Positions 9,944 to 18,584 of a DNA stretch of 64,000 nt are shown one piece after another; positions within the stretch are counted from its first letter, which is position 1, and each line of letters begins with the position of its first letter. This DNA is from Terrabacter aerolatus. Lineage in GTDB: Bacteria > Actinomycetota > Actinomycetes > Actinomycetales > Dermatophilaceae. A model generated the notes under the pieces. The model made no database searches and was not told where the DNA came from. It was given only the letters and a program-made list of their open reading frames with translations. The stretch is taken from NCBI RefSeq assembly GCF_007991735.1, contig NZ_BJYX01000019.1, positions 20,490 through 84,489 of the forward strand, written 5' to 3'. The position numbers and the translations under genes were made by a program.

Positions 9944-12537
9944 CAGAGGCTCCATGGTCGGATGGCGTTGGCCTCGTCGACGAGGGGGACGCGCTCGGAC
10001 AGGTCGGGGGTTCGTTTGGCCAGCTCACGCAGGGCCTCCTCGAGCCCGATGCGCAGGCCGTTGGGGGTGCCCTTGTGCTCGCCGAGGCGGACGTCGGCCT
10101 TGTTGCCGGTCTGCTCCACCGTCACGAGCGCCTCACGGTAGATGAGCGTCGTCAGCTCGGCCCGGCGCCGCGCCGACAGCGACGTGTCTTCGAGGGTGCG
10201 CAGCGCCTCGGCGAGGTCGGGCAGGCCACGGTTGGCCCGGGCGAGCAGCTCGGCCAGGCCGGCGCGGGCCGTGCGGTAGGCGCTCGACTGCATCGGGACG
10301 AGTCGGTAGGCGGCGACGGCGCCGTCGACGTCGGACCGTGCGGCCCGGATGCGGGCCAGGCCGAAGGCGGACATGGGCACGTAGGTCGCGTCCGTCCGGG
10401 CGCACGCGACGTAGAGGTTCTCGGCCACGGCGTCGTCGCCGGCCTGCTCGGACGCCTGGGCGAGGGCGAGCTTCGGGGCGAGCTCGCCCGGGACCTGCCC
10501 GTAGACCGCGTTGAAGGCGGCTTGAGCGGCACGTGAGTCGCCGCGTTCGAGGGCAGCGAGGCCCTGCATCCAGACCGCGCGCCACTCCCACGGGTCGGCG
10601 CTCAACAGCTCGCCCGAGGTGGACTCGGCCACGTCCGGCTGTCCGGCGTCGAGGGCGGCACGGGCCTGCTCGAGCAACACCTCAGTGGTGCGCACGGCGG
10701 CCCGCCTGAGCGTGGACAGGCGCTCCTGCGGGGTGCCCGAGACGGTCGTCAGCCAGCCGGTCTGCGGATCGTGCGGGTCACGGCGCAGCGCCGGCAGGTT
10801 GCGCCAGTCGTCGGGCTCGACGCCGGGCGTCGGCACGTCGAAGAGGAGCGAACTGACGGTGCTCGTCGCGGCGCCGGACCCACGGTCGAGGGCCACGACC
10901 TCACGCAGGACGCCGATCATCTGCGAGCGCAGCTCGTCGGCGGAGACGAACCGGTCGTCGCGGTTGGGCGCGCAGGCCTTGGCGACGAGTCGGTAGAAGG
11001 AGTCGTAGCGCTGGAAGACCGGCACGGTGTCCTGCGCGGGCAGGACGTTGAGGTAGGTGGTCTGGTAGCCGCGGAACTCCATCGTGAGCACGACGAGCGT
11101 GCGCCCGATCGTGTAGATGTCCGAGGCGGGGGAGACCCCGAGCTCGGCGACCTCGGGAGCCTGGTAGCCGACGGTGCCGAAGATCGCCGAGTCGTCGTCG
11201 TCCGCCCGACGCACGCCGCCGAGGTCGATGAGCTTGACCTCGTCGCCGACCTGGATGATGTTGTCGGGCTTGAAGTCGCAGTAGACGAGCCCGAGGTCGT
11301 GGAGGTACTGGAACGACGGCAGGATCTCGAGGATGTAGGCGAGCGCCTGGTCGACCGGCAGGGGGTCGTACCTGCCGGCAGCCTGGAGGCGCTGCTTGAG
11401 GATCGACTTCAGCGACGTGCCACCGACGTACTCCATGACGATGTAGCCGGCGTCGTCGTGCGTCACGAAGTTGTAGATCTCGACGATGCTCGGGTGCGAG
11501 ACCTGCGCGAGGAAGCGCTGCTCGGCGATCGCCGCGGCCAGGGCGTCGGGGTCGGCCGAGTTGAGCAGGCCCTTGAGCACGACCCAGCGGTCGGAGACGT
11601 TCTTGTCGCGGGCGAGGTAGATCCAGCCGAGGCCACCGTGGGCGAGGCAGCCGGCGACCTCGTACTGCCCGGCGACGAGGTCGCCGGCCTTGAGCTTGGG
11701 GTCGAACGAGAACGGGTGACGGCACGTGGCGCAGAAGCCGTTGGTGCGGCCGGGCTTGCCGTCCCTGCCGCGGCCGACCGGCTCGCCGCACTTGGGGCAG
11801 TAGCGCTTGTTCTCCGGGACCGACGGGTCCTTGAGGAGCGCCTTGGCGGCGTCGATCTCCGGTGCCGGGCGCACCGTCGTGATGCCGCCCCCGAGACGGG
11901 CCGAGCGCAGGCGCTGGGAGCCTCCGGTGCGGCGCGTGGCGATGGACCCGGACTCGCGGGCCCGTTTCGAGCCCAGGGCGGCCGACGCGAGGTTGCTCGA
12001 GGCCGCCGAGCGGGTGGAGATCTCCGGACCCACGCCCGCGGTGCCTCCGTTGCCCCCGTTGCCCCCGTTGCCCCCGTTGACCCCGGTGGATCCGTTGGCC
12101 CCGTTCGTGTCGTGGCCCCCCGAGCCGGCGGTGGGTGCGGTCACCCCGGACGCGTTCCCGGACCCGTTCCGGCCGGGCGCGCCGGCAGCAGCGGCGTAGC
12201 CGGCGGCACTCAGCTGGTCGGCGGGGGTGCCGCAGACGTTGCAGTAGCCGGCCTCGATGGTTCCGCTGCAGCCGGGCTGCTGGCAGGCCCCGCCCTCGGG
12301 GATCGCCGGCCCGGCGGCGGCCGGACCCGACGGCGAGGTGGCCATGGCGCTCGACGTGACGCGTGACGCGCCGGTGGCGCTCGTGGCACCCAGGGCACCC
12401 AGGGCACCCAGGGCACCCAGGGCACTCTGGGTACCCGTGGCGCCTGCGGGGACGGGGTTCGACCCGGCCGCCATGCCGCACACGTCGCAGTAGCCGTCGA
12501 GGATCGTTCCGGTGCAGCCCGGCTGCGTGCAGGTCAT
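9940..12537 (-). CDS. pknG: Serine/threonine protein kinase PknG with extra N-terminal zinc ribbons
   Basis: The protein has 865 residues. In order there are: zinc ribbon 1 (residues ~3-21, ILDGYCDVCG); a Gly/Ala linker; zinc ribbon 2 (IEAGYCNVCG); an Asn/Gly linker; the PknG rubredoxin-like motif near 246-272 (CPKCG...FCATC); and a kinase domain from ~295 with HGGLGWIYLARD, VLKG, YCDFKPDN (catalytic Asp near 421) and DLGG. A TPR-rich C-terminal third follows. PknG in Mycobacterium and Corynebacterium phosphorylates GarA/OdhI to control 2-oxoglutarate metabolism, under GlnX/GlnH amino-acid sensing; both genes are just upstream here. The two extra ribbons are unlike mycobacterial PknG. The start overlaps the upstream gene (ATGA). 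Confidence 0.96.
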   Translation of the reverse strand: MTCTQPGCTGTILDGYCDVCGMAAGSNPVPAGATGTQSALGALGALGALGATSATGASRVTSSAMATSPSGPAAAGPAIPEGGACQQPGCSGTIEAGYCNVCGTPADQLSAAGYAAAAGAPGRNGSGNASGVTAPTAGSGGHDTNGANGSTGVNGGNGGNGGNGGTAGVGPEISTRSAASSNLASAALGSKRARESGSIATRRTGGSQRLRSARLGGGITTVRPAPEIDAAKALLKDPSVPENKRYCPKCGEPVGRGRDGKPGRTNGFCATCRHPFSFDPKLKAGDLVAGQYEVAGCLAHGGLGWIYLARDKNVSDRWVVLKGLLNSADPDALAAAIAEQRFLAQVSHPSIVEIYNFVTHDDAGYIVMEYVGGTSLKSILKQRLQAAGRYDPLPVDQALAYILEILPSFQYLHDLGLVYCDFKPDNIIQVGDEVKLIDLGGVRRADDDDSAIFGTVGYQAPEVAELGVSPASDIYTIGRTLVVLTMEFRGYQTTYLNVLPAQDTVPVFQRYDSFYRLVAKACAPNRDDRFVSADELRSQMIGVLREVVALDRGSGAATSTVSSLLFDVPTPGVEPDDWRNLPALRRDPHDPQTGWLTTVSGTPQERLSTLRRAAVRTTEVLLEQARAALDAGQPDVAESTSGELLSADPWEWRAVWMQGLAALERGDSRAAQAAFNAVYGQVPGELAPKLALAQASEQAGDDAVAENLYVACARTDATYVPMSAFGLARIRAARSDVDGAVAAYRLVPMQSSAYRTARAGLAELLARANRGLPDLAEALRTLEDTSLSARRRAELTTLIYREALVTVEQTGNKADVRLGEHKGTPNGLRIGLEEALRELAKRTPDLSERVPLVDEANAIRPWSLW

Positions 12538-13847
12538 GGGCGGGGCCTCTGGGGTCGGGGTGCAGGAGGTCGGGGTGCGGGAGATCGGGGTGCGGGAGGT
12601 GGAGGGGCAGCGGGTCCGGGTGCCGTGGAGGTCGCTGGCACGGGGCCCGCGACCGCGCGTGCGGCCCGCGGCTGGGGCCGGGTGGCCGCGTCGACGTAGG
12701 CCGAGAAGGCGGCCGCGAGGGCACGCGCCCTCGCGATGGGAAGGGGCCGGGCGGCCAGGGTCTCGTCGAGGCGGCGTCGCAGCTCGGCCACGTCCTCGGC
12801 CACCTCGGGTGCCAGCACGGCGGACCCCGCCATGGCGCCCACGGCGCCCACGAGGCCGACGACCTCGTCGCGCTCGGCCAGCCCTGCGGCATACGTCTCG
12901 TGGGCGAGGTCGAGCGCCCGCGAGACCCGCTCGAGCTTGGCGCGGTATGCCGTGAGCTCGGCCGCCGCCTGCGGCACCGGTCCCAGCGCGCGGACGTTGG
13001 GGATGGCGAGGTGCGGTGCCGGCGTGATGGCCTCGACGCAGGCACGTTCGAGGGCGCGGATCGCGGCGGCGCGGGCGTCGAGCTCCTCGACCTGCTGCTG
13101 GGTGCGCACGCGGCTGCGGGCCGCGGAGGCGCGCTCGGCAGCGGCGACGATGAGGTCGCGCTCGAGCACGGCGACGTCGATCTCGAGCGGGCCGATGATG
13201 CCGCCGACGTCCGCTCCGCGCCGCGCGCGCTCGACGAGGTCGTCCATGCGACGGTCGAGCCTCGTGAGCTTCTCCGCCGCGTCGTCGCGCTGGGCGCCGG
13301 CCGGGACGAGCGCAAGCTGGTCGCGGGTGCGTTCGAGGCCCGCGCGGACCAGGGTGATCCGCTGCGCCGCCTCGGCGGCCCCGGGGGCCAGGGAGGCTCG
13401 AGCCTGCAGGGTCCGGGTCAGCGAGTCGAGCAGCCGGCACGCCTCGGGGAGGCTGACGGCCAGCGAACCGCTGGACGGCAGCGAGAGGTGCTCGGTCGTG
13501 TTGGAGTCGAGCCGCCCGTGGATGAGGGTCGAGAGGCGCTCGGCCTCGACGGGACCGACCCGCCCGCCGTCGAACGTCGTCTCGAGGAGGGTCAGCCGGT
13601 CGCTGACCGCCTTCCAGAAGGTCAACGCCACCGTGAGGTCGTTGGTGATCGCGACCTGCTCCGCCTGGGAGAGCTTGAGCACGGCCCGGTCCACCTCGCC
13701 GAGGTCCGCTCGGCGCTGGGCGACCCACTCGCGCAGGGCGAAGAGGTAGGTCTGGGCCTCGGCGGCCTGGACCGGCACGCCGAGACGGCCGGGCGCCGTC
13801 GGTGCGGCGGTGCCCGGGTCCGACTGGCTCTGCGGCACTGCGGTCAT
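12534..13847 (-). CDS. Helical coiled-coil-like protein of the PknG operon, function unknown
   Basis: The protein has 437 residues and is almost entirely predicted helix, with many Arg/Glu/Ala heptad-like stretches. The last ~60 residues are Pro/Ala-rich. There is no signal peptide, membrane segment, Cys motif or enzyme motif. Both ends overlap neighbours by 4 nt (glnH upstream, pknG downstream), so it is made with them. The mycobacterial glnX-glnH-pknG locus has no equivalent between glnH and pknG. A scaffold or adaptor is a reasonable guess only. Confidence 0.85.
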   Translation of the reverse strand: MTAVPQSQSDPGTAAPTAPGRLGVPVQAAEAQTYLFALREWVAQRRADLGEVDRAVLKLSQAEQVAITNDLTVALTFWKAVSDRLTLLETTFDGGRVGPVEAERLSTLIHGRLDSNTTEHLSLPSSGSLAVSLPEACRLLDSLTRTLQARASLAPGAAEAAQRITLVRAGLERTRDQLALVPAGAQRDDAAEKLTRLDRRMDDLVERARRGADVGGIIGPLEIDVAVLERDLIVAAAERASAARSRVRTQQQVEELDARAAAIRALERACVEAITPAPHLAIPNVRALGPVPQAAAELTAYRAKLERVSRALDLAHETYAAGLAERDEVVGLVGAVGAMAGSAVLAPEVAEDVAELRRRLDETLAARPLPIARARALAAAFSAYVDAATRPQPRAARAVAGPVPATSTAPGPAAPPPPAPRSPAPRPPAPRPQRPRP

Positions 13848-14842
13848 CGTCCGTAGACCGGTGTCGGGGGTGCCGGGGCGGGGCCGAGCGGTCCTGCCAG
13901 CCAGCGGTTGTAGATCGCCTTCCACTGCCCGTCCGCCTCGAGGTCGGCGATGACGCGGTTGACGTAGCGGGCGAGGTACGTGTCGGCCTTGTTGAGGCCC
14001 AGCCCGTACGGTTCGACGGTGATCGCTTTGGCGCTCGTGATGACGGTGTTGGGGTCCTGCGCGGCGAGGCCGGCCAGCACCGTGTCGTCACCGGTGATGG
14101 CGTCGGCCTTGCCCTGCTGGAGCAGGACGAGGCAGCCGGTGTGCGTGCCGGCGGTGACGACGACCGGCCCCGGGACCTGTTGCAGCTTGGTCAGCGACGT
14201 CGTGCCGGTGGGGGCGCAGACCCGCTTGCCCTTGAGGTCGGCCAGTCCCCACGAGGCGGCGTTCTTGTCGTCGCTGACCAGGCTCTTGGAGATGAGGACC
14301 TTCTGGCCGGAGCGGTAGTACTCGGCGGAGAAGGCGATGTCGTTCCAACGGCCGCACGTCATCGACATGTTGCGCGCGACCATGTCGACCTCGCCGTCCT
14401 TGAGCAGCGGGATGCGGTCGTTGGCCGTGATGACCCGCAGCTGCACCTTGTTCGCGTCGCCGAAGATCGCCTTGGCCACGGCCCGGGCCATGTCGATGTC
14501 GAAGCCCTCGATGCCACCCGTGAACGCGTTGCGGGCCCCGAAGAGGTAGGTGTCGGCGGACACCCCGACCGTGAGGTAGCCCTTGTCGATGATCTTGCGC
14601 ATCGGCGCGTCGGAGATCTGGTCGCGGCTCGGCAGGCTGGGGAGCGGGGCGTAGGACTGCGTGGCGTTGTCGCACGTCGGGGCGGTGACCGCGGGTGCGT
14701 TGCTCGCCGGCTTGGGAGCGGCCGTCGTGGGCAGCTGGGTGTCGGCGTACGTCACGCCCGAACAGCCTGCGAGCGCACCCAGGCCGACCACGGCGACGAG
14801 GGTGGAGAGGCGGCGGCGCAGCGCCGTGGTCGACGCGCTCAT
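13844..14842 (-). CDS. glnH: GlnH-like amino-acid-binding lipoprotein
   Basis: This is a 332-residue solute-binding protein of family 3. It has a lipoprotein signal with lipobox ALAGC near residue 27, then a periplasmic-binding fold (GYLTVGVSADTYLFGARN, GFDIDMARAVAKAIFG, DMVARNMSMTCGRW). The fold matches Asp/Glu/Gln receptors. No ABC permease or ATPase lies nearby, so it is not a normal importer subunit. As in mycobacteria it lies next to glnX, where the pair senses extracellular Asp/Glu for PknG. The four-nt overlaps on both sides place it firmly in the operon. Confidence 0.9.
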   Translation of the reverse strand: MSASTTALRRRLSTLVAVVGLGALAGCSGVTYADTQLPTTAAPKPASNAPAVTAPTCDNATQSYAPLPSLPSRDQISDAPMRKIIDKGYLTVGVSADTYLFGARNAFTGGIEGFDIDMARAVAKAIFGDANKVQLRVITANDRIPLLKDGEVDMVARNMSMTCGRWNDIAFSAEYYRSGQKVLISKSLVSDDKNAASWGLADLKGKRVCAPTGTTSLTKLQQVPGPVVVTAGTHTGCLVLLQQGKADAITGDDTVLAGLAAQDPNTVITSAKAITVEPYGLGLNKADTYLARYVNRVIADLEADGQWKAIYNRWLAGPLGPAPAPPTPVYGR

Positions 14843-16188
14843 CGGTACTCCTCGATCCGCTGGCCGATACCTCGCGTGATGAGCCAGGACGCGGCGAGCG
14901 CCGCGAGGGCGACGGCGACCGCGATGAGCGGCGCGCTGCCACCGAGCCCGTTCAGGCTCGACACGGTGGTCTTGCCTGCGTCGTCACGGGCCCGGGTGAC
15001 CGCGACGTCGAAGTCGCCGAAGGTCTTCGCGGCCCCGCCGGTCGCGGTGCTCGTCGACAGCTTGACGGCCTCGTCCCAGCGGCCCCCGTTGTCGAGCGAG
15101 CGGACCTTCTCGTGCGAGGCGACGTAGTCGCTCCACAGCGGGTCGAGGGTGGTGTCGCTGAGGCGTCCGAGATCGGTCTCGACCGTCGTCCTGTCGGTCT
15201 TCCACGACGTCTCGTTGGCGGCGCCGGAGCCGCGCTTGATGAGGGTGAGGCTCTCGTTGGCCCGGGCGTCGTTGGCGGCCGTCGTGACGTTCGCGAGGGT
15301 CACGGCGCTCTGGAAGTCGCCCTGGGCGACGTCGCGCGTCGCCCTGCCGATGCCGGTGATCGTGGTGGCGGTGACGAAGAGCGCGACGAGCAGCAGACCG
15401 ATCGCGCTCGTGAGCGAGACGTTGAGGTAGCGGTGCGTGCGCCGTGCGAGCCACACGGCGATGGCGACGAGCCCGGCGAGCGACACGACGCCGACGAGCA
15501 GCTGGAGGCTCGAGTTGCTGCGGTCGAACTCCTTCTGCGACCGCTCCTCGTTGGCCTTGACCACCTGCTCGACGATGGGGATGGCGTCGGAACGCAGCCC
15601 GGCGCTCGCCTGCGTGAGGTACTGAGCCCCGACGGGGAGGCCGAGGCGGTTGTTGGAGCGGGCCTGCTCGACGAGGGCGGCATACGTCTGCACGCGCTCG
15701 GAGAGCACGCCGAGCGCGTTGCCGTCGGCCGGCTGGGCGGCGGCGGCCTTGGCGATGCCGGACGCGACCCGCGCCATGGCACCTTCGTACCTCGCGCGGG
15801 AGTCGGGCGACTCGAGACCGCCGACGAGGAAGGCGTTGGTGGCGACGGCGTCGGCCCGCAGGAGGTCGACGTGGATCGACTGGGCGCGCACGACCTGCGC
15901 GGTGTTGTTGGCGGCCCGCTCGACGGCGGCCTGCGAGGCGAGCAGCGCGTTGGCGCTGACCGCGCCGAGCAGCACGGCGGCGATGACGCCGAGCAGCCCG
16001 AAGAGGCGCATGCGTCCCGGTGTTCCGTGCAGGAGCCGGCCCGCGATGCCCCGCGCTCCCGGGATGCTGCCGGCGATGGTGCGCGCGCCCTGGCCGCCCT
16101 GACCAGTGGCGCCCGGCTGGCTCCCGGGCGCGCGCGACGAGCCGCCCGCCGGGATGGCGACGGGGATGTTCGTCGTCGGTGCGCTCAT
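14839..16188 (-). CDS. glnX: GlnX-like membrane sensor
   Basis: The protein has 449 residues. A Pro/Gly-rich cytoplasmic start leads to a first membrane helix near residues 60-80 (LFGLLGVIAAVLLGAVSANALL), then a helical extracellular domain. Two central helices (LVGVVSLAGLVAIAVWLA and SAIGLLLVALFVTATTI), a second helical domain and a last helix near the end follow, with a short Arg-rich tail. The layout fits four membrane helices with two extracellular sensor domains, as in mycobacterial GlnX. It probably receives GlnH on the outside and passes the signal to PknG. It overlaps AAA ATPase and glnH genes by 4 nt each. Confidence 0.85.
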   Translation of the reverse strand: MSAPTTNIPVAIPAGGSSRAPGSQPGATGQGGQGARTIAGSIPGARGIAGRLLHGTPGRMRLFGLLGVIAAVLLGAVSANALLASQAAVERAANNTAQVVRAQSIHVDLLRADAVATNAFLVGGLESPDSRARYEGAMARVASGIAKAAAAQPADGNALGVLSERVQTYAALVEQARSNNRLGLPVGAQYLTQASAGLRSDAIPIVEQVVKANEERSQKEFDRSNSSLQLLVGVVSLAGLVAIAVWLARRTHRYLNVSLTSAIGLLLVALFVTATTITGIGRATRDVAQGDFQSAVTLANVTTAANDARANESLTLIKRGSGAANETSWKTDRTTVETDLGRLSDTTLDPLWSDYVASHEKVRSLDNGGRWDEAVKLSTSTATGGAAKTFGDFDVAVTRARDDAGKTTVSSLNGLGGSAPLIAVAVALAALAASWLITRGIGQRIEEYR

Positions 16189-17795
16189 GCGGTGTCCTCG
16201 TGCTCGTTCCCGCTCGTGTCGTCGTGCCCGATCGTGTCGTCGTGCGCGTGCGTGTCCTGCTCGTCGTGCTCGTTCGAGACTGCCCCATCGGGGCCTGCCG
16301 GACCATCAGGGTCTGCCCTGAGGGGCGCCGGATCCTGCTCGAGCTCGTCGGGCTGCTCGGTGAAGTCGTCCGCGGTGAGTAGACGCAGCTCGTCGCGGGT
16401 CGGCTCCGTCGCATCCTTGAGGCGCCACGCGTGCCGGCCCACCGCGTGCTCGAAGAGGTTGCGCGAGAAGCGGCCGTTGCCGAAGGCCGGGGTGCGCGGC
16501 GTCGCCTCGAGCTGGTGGCGCACCCGCGTGCGGGCGTCGTCGGTCACCTCGTAGTCGCTGCCCTCGGCGATGGAGTCGAGGATCGCGAGCAGCTCGTCGT
16601 CGGAGTAGTCGTCGAACTCGATCGTCGTCGTGAACCGGCTCGCGAGGCCCGGGTTCTGGGCGATGAAGCCGACCATCGGGTCGGGGTAGCCGGCCACGAT
16701 GACGACGAGGTCCTCGCGGTGGTCCTCCATCTCCTTGACGAGGGTGTTGACCGCCTCCTGGGCGTACTGGTCGCCGGTCAGGGCGTAGGCCTCGTCGATG
16801 AAGAGCACGCCGCCGGTGGCCTTGGCGCACACCTCGGCCGTCTTCATGGCCGTCTGCCCGACGTAGCCGGCGACGAGCTCGCTGCGGTCGACCTCGACGA
16901 GCTGGCCGGTCGGCAGGAGGCCCAGTGCCCGGTAGATGCCGCCGACGAGCCGGGCGACCGTCGTCTTGCCGGTGCCGGGGTTGCCGACGAAGACGAGGTG
17001 GCGGCTCATCTTGGGGGCCTTGAGGCCCGCCTCGGTGCGCATCTTCTCGACCGTGAGCAGCGCGACCTGCCGGTGGATCTCCTTCTTGACGCGGGCCAGT
17101 CCGATCATCGCGTCGAGCTCGGCGAGCAGCTCCTCGACGGACCGCTGCGGCTCGGCCGGCTTCTCGGCCTCGGTCGGAGGTTCTGTCGGGGCGGCGGTCC
17201 CGAGGGCGTCGTGGGCCGGGGTTCCGGCCGGGCCACCCCGGGCCTCGGGCTGATCCTGTCGCACGAGATCGAGGAGGCGGGGGTCGACCGCGCCGGGGAT
17301 GCTCGGACGCATCGGGTCGGGAGACCCCGGACGCGTCCCGGCCTTGCCGCCGAGCAGGGTCGGTACCCGCTGGCACGACGGCCGGGCCGCCGCGAGGTAG
17401 GCGCTGGAGGCGGCCGACGCGTTGGCGATGACCCAGATCGGTGCGGTGCCGAGCATGACGGCGGACGAGGCGACCTCCGTCAGGGCCTCGGCGTAGTCGG
17501 CAGCGAGGGAGTGCTGGGCTCCGGCGAGCGTCTCGAGCAGGTCGGTCGGAGCCCCTCTCCAGCGCCGTCCACGCGAGGCGGCCTCGAAGAAGGCCTCGTT
17601 GACGGAGGCCGCGTCGGTCAGGCCGGGGTGTGCCACCTCCGCCCACGCCGATGCCGCCCCCGGCACGGCCTCGGCGAGGGCGGCCGCCACGCGCAGCCCC
17701 TCGTCGCGGGCCGCCGCGGGGTCGAGGCCCGCCTCGGCGGCGATGTCGCTCAGCTGCTCCAGGCTCTCGGCGAGGCGCGACTCGTCAGTGGTCAT
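16185..17795 (-). CDS. CbxX/CfxQ-type AAA+ ATPase
   Basis: The protein has 536 residues. An N-terminal helical region of ~200 residues is followed by a linker and an AAA+ module with Walker A GNPGTGKTT (near 270), Walker B LFIDEAYAL, pore-loop region GYVGQTAMKT and an Arg-finger region NPGLASRF. This is the CbbX/SpoVK/EccA class, which remodels partner proteins as a hexamer. The C-terminal ~60 residues are Asp/Glu/His-rich and probably disordered. There is no Rubisco and no ESX system in the window, so the likely client is a product of this operon. Confidence 0.92.
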   Translation of the reverse strand: MTTDESRLAESLEQLSDIAAEAGLDPAAARDEGLRVAAALAEAVPGAASAWAEVAHPGLTDAASVNEAFFEAASRGRRWRGAPTDLLETLAGAQHSLAADYAEALTEVASSAVMLGTAPIWVIANASAASSAYLAAARPSCQRVPTLLGGKAGTRPGSPDPMRPSIPGAVDPRLLDLVRQDQPEARGGPAGTPAHDALGTAAPTEPPTEAEKPAEPQRSVEELLAELDAMIGLARVKKEIHRQVALLTVEKMRTEAGLKAPKMSRHLVFVGNPGTGKTTVARLVGGIYRALGLLPTGQLVEVDRSELVAGYVGQTAMKTAEVCAKATGGVLFIDEAYALTGDQYAQEAVNTLVKEMEDHREDLVVIVAGYPDPMVGFIAQNPGLASRFTTTIEFDDYSDDELLAILDSIAEGSDYEVTDDARTRVRHQLEATPRTPAFGNGRFSRNLFEHAVGRHAWRLKDATEPTRDELRLLTADDFTEQPDELEQDPAPLRADPDGPAGPDGAVSNEHDEQDTHAHDDTIGHDDTSGNEHEDTA

Positions 17796-17807
17796 GCGGC
17801 AGCTTCC

Positions 17808-18488
17808 TCACTCGGGCGGGGCCAACGGCCGGGGCGACGGGGCGGAGGGGCCGGAGGCAGTCGACGCACCTGTCGGGCCCAGTCGGCCCGACAGGCCTGA
17901 CGGGCTCGACGACGCGGACGGCTCGGATGACGCGGACGGCTCGGACGACGCGGACGGCTCTGGCGGCGGAGCCACCTGCGCCGCGTCCGGGCCGAGCCCG
18001 AGCGTGCCGCCGCTCGAGGCCTGCCCGAACTTCTGCTCGAGGAACGCCCCGTGCACGATGATCGCCTCGGCGTCGGCACGGCATACGGCGTCGTAGACCT
18101 TGTCCATCGTCGTGCCGAGCAGGTCGAGCTGGTCGACGAGGAGCATGACCGAGCTCTTGCCGGCCGCGATGGGACGGGTGTCGGCCCAGTCGCGCGGCAG
18201 GCGCAGGTAGTTGCCGATCGCCACCGGCAGGTAGTCGGTGGCGGTCGCCATGACGCTGTAGCCCTGGGCGCTTCCGAGGCCGAGGTTGGACAGGCGCGGC
18301 AGGGTCTGGCGCACGATCCCCGTGACCCGCAGCAACCGGGAGAGGACGACGCCGGGCACCTTGCCCTCGCGTGCCTGCAGCTCGATGGCGTCGAGCGCGT
18401 CGACCAGCTGCTCGGTGGTCGGTGGTCCCGAGCGCACCGGCTCGGCTGCCTCGGGCCGGTCCAACCCGAACCACGACCGGATTCCCAC
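17808..18488 (-). CDS. Conserved-looking protein of the TelA/PknG operon, function unknown
   Basis: The protein has 226 residues. The first ~160 are helical, with the start MGIRSWFGLDRPEA suggesting an amphipathic N-terminus and a core YSVMATATDYLPVAIGNYLRLPRDWAD. The last ~60 are Ser/Pro-rich and include three SSEPSA-type hexapeptides encoded by an 18-bp DNA repeat. No enzyme motif is seen. It lies between telA (96 bp) and the AAA gene (12 bp). Proteins of this kind beside TelA may be partners in the same complex, but I do not recognise the family. Confidence 0.8.
   Translation of the reverse strand: MGIRSWFGLDRPEAAEPVRSGPPTTEQLVDALDAIELQAREGKVPGVVLSRLLRVTGIVRQTLPRLSNLGLGSAQGYSVMATATDYLPVAIGNYLRLPRDWADTRPIAAGKSSVMLLVDQLDLLGTTMDKVYDAVCRADAEAIIVHGAFLEQKFGQASSGGTLGLGPDAAQVAPPPEPSASSEPSASSEPSASSSPSGLSGRLGPTGASTASGPSAPSPRPLAPPE
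17911..17964. repeat. 18-bp tandem repeat inside a coding region
   Basis: Three units are based on GACGCGGACGGCTCGGAC. The first two differ at one base and the third at the end. On the minus strand they encode a Ser/Glu/Pro hexapeptide in the disordered tail of the protein, so unit number could vary without a frameshift. Confidence 0.85.
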
Positions 18489-18584
18489 GTGCGTTGTTCT
18501 CCTCTTGATCTGTCGCGGGCCGGTCGTCGACCGGCACGCACCGCTGCTCGGGCCCGCGCCCCGGGTGTCAGGCGCCGGTGGGGA

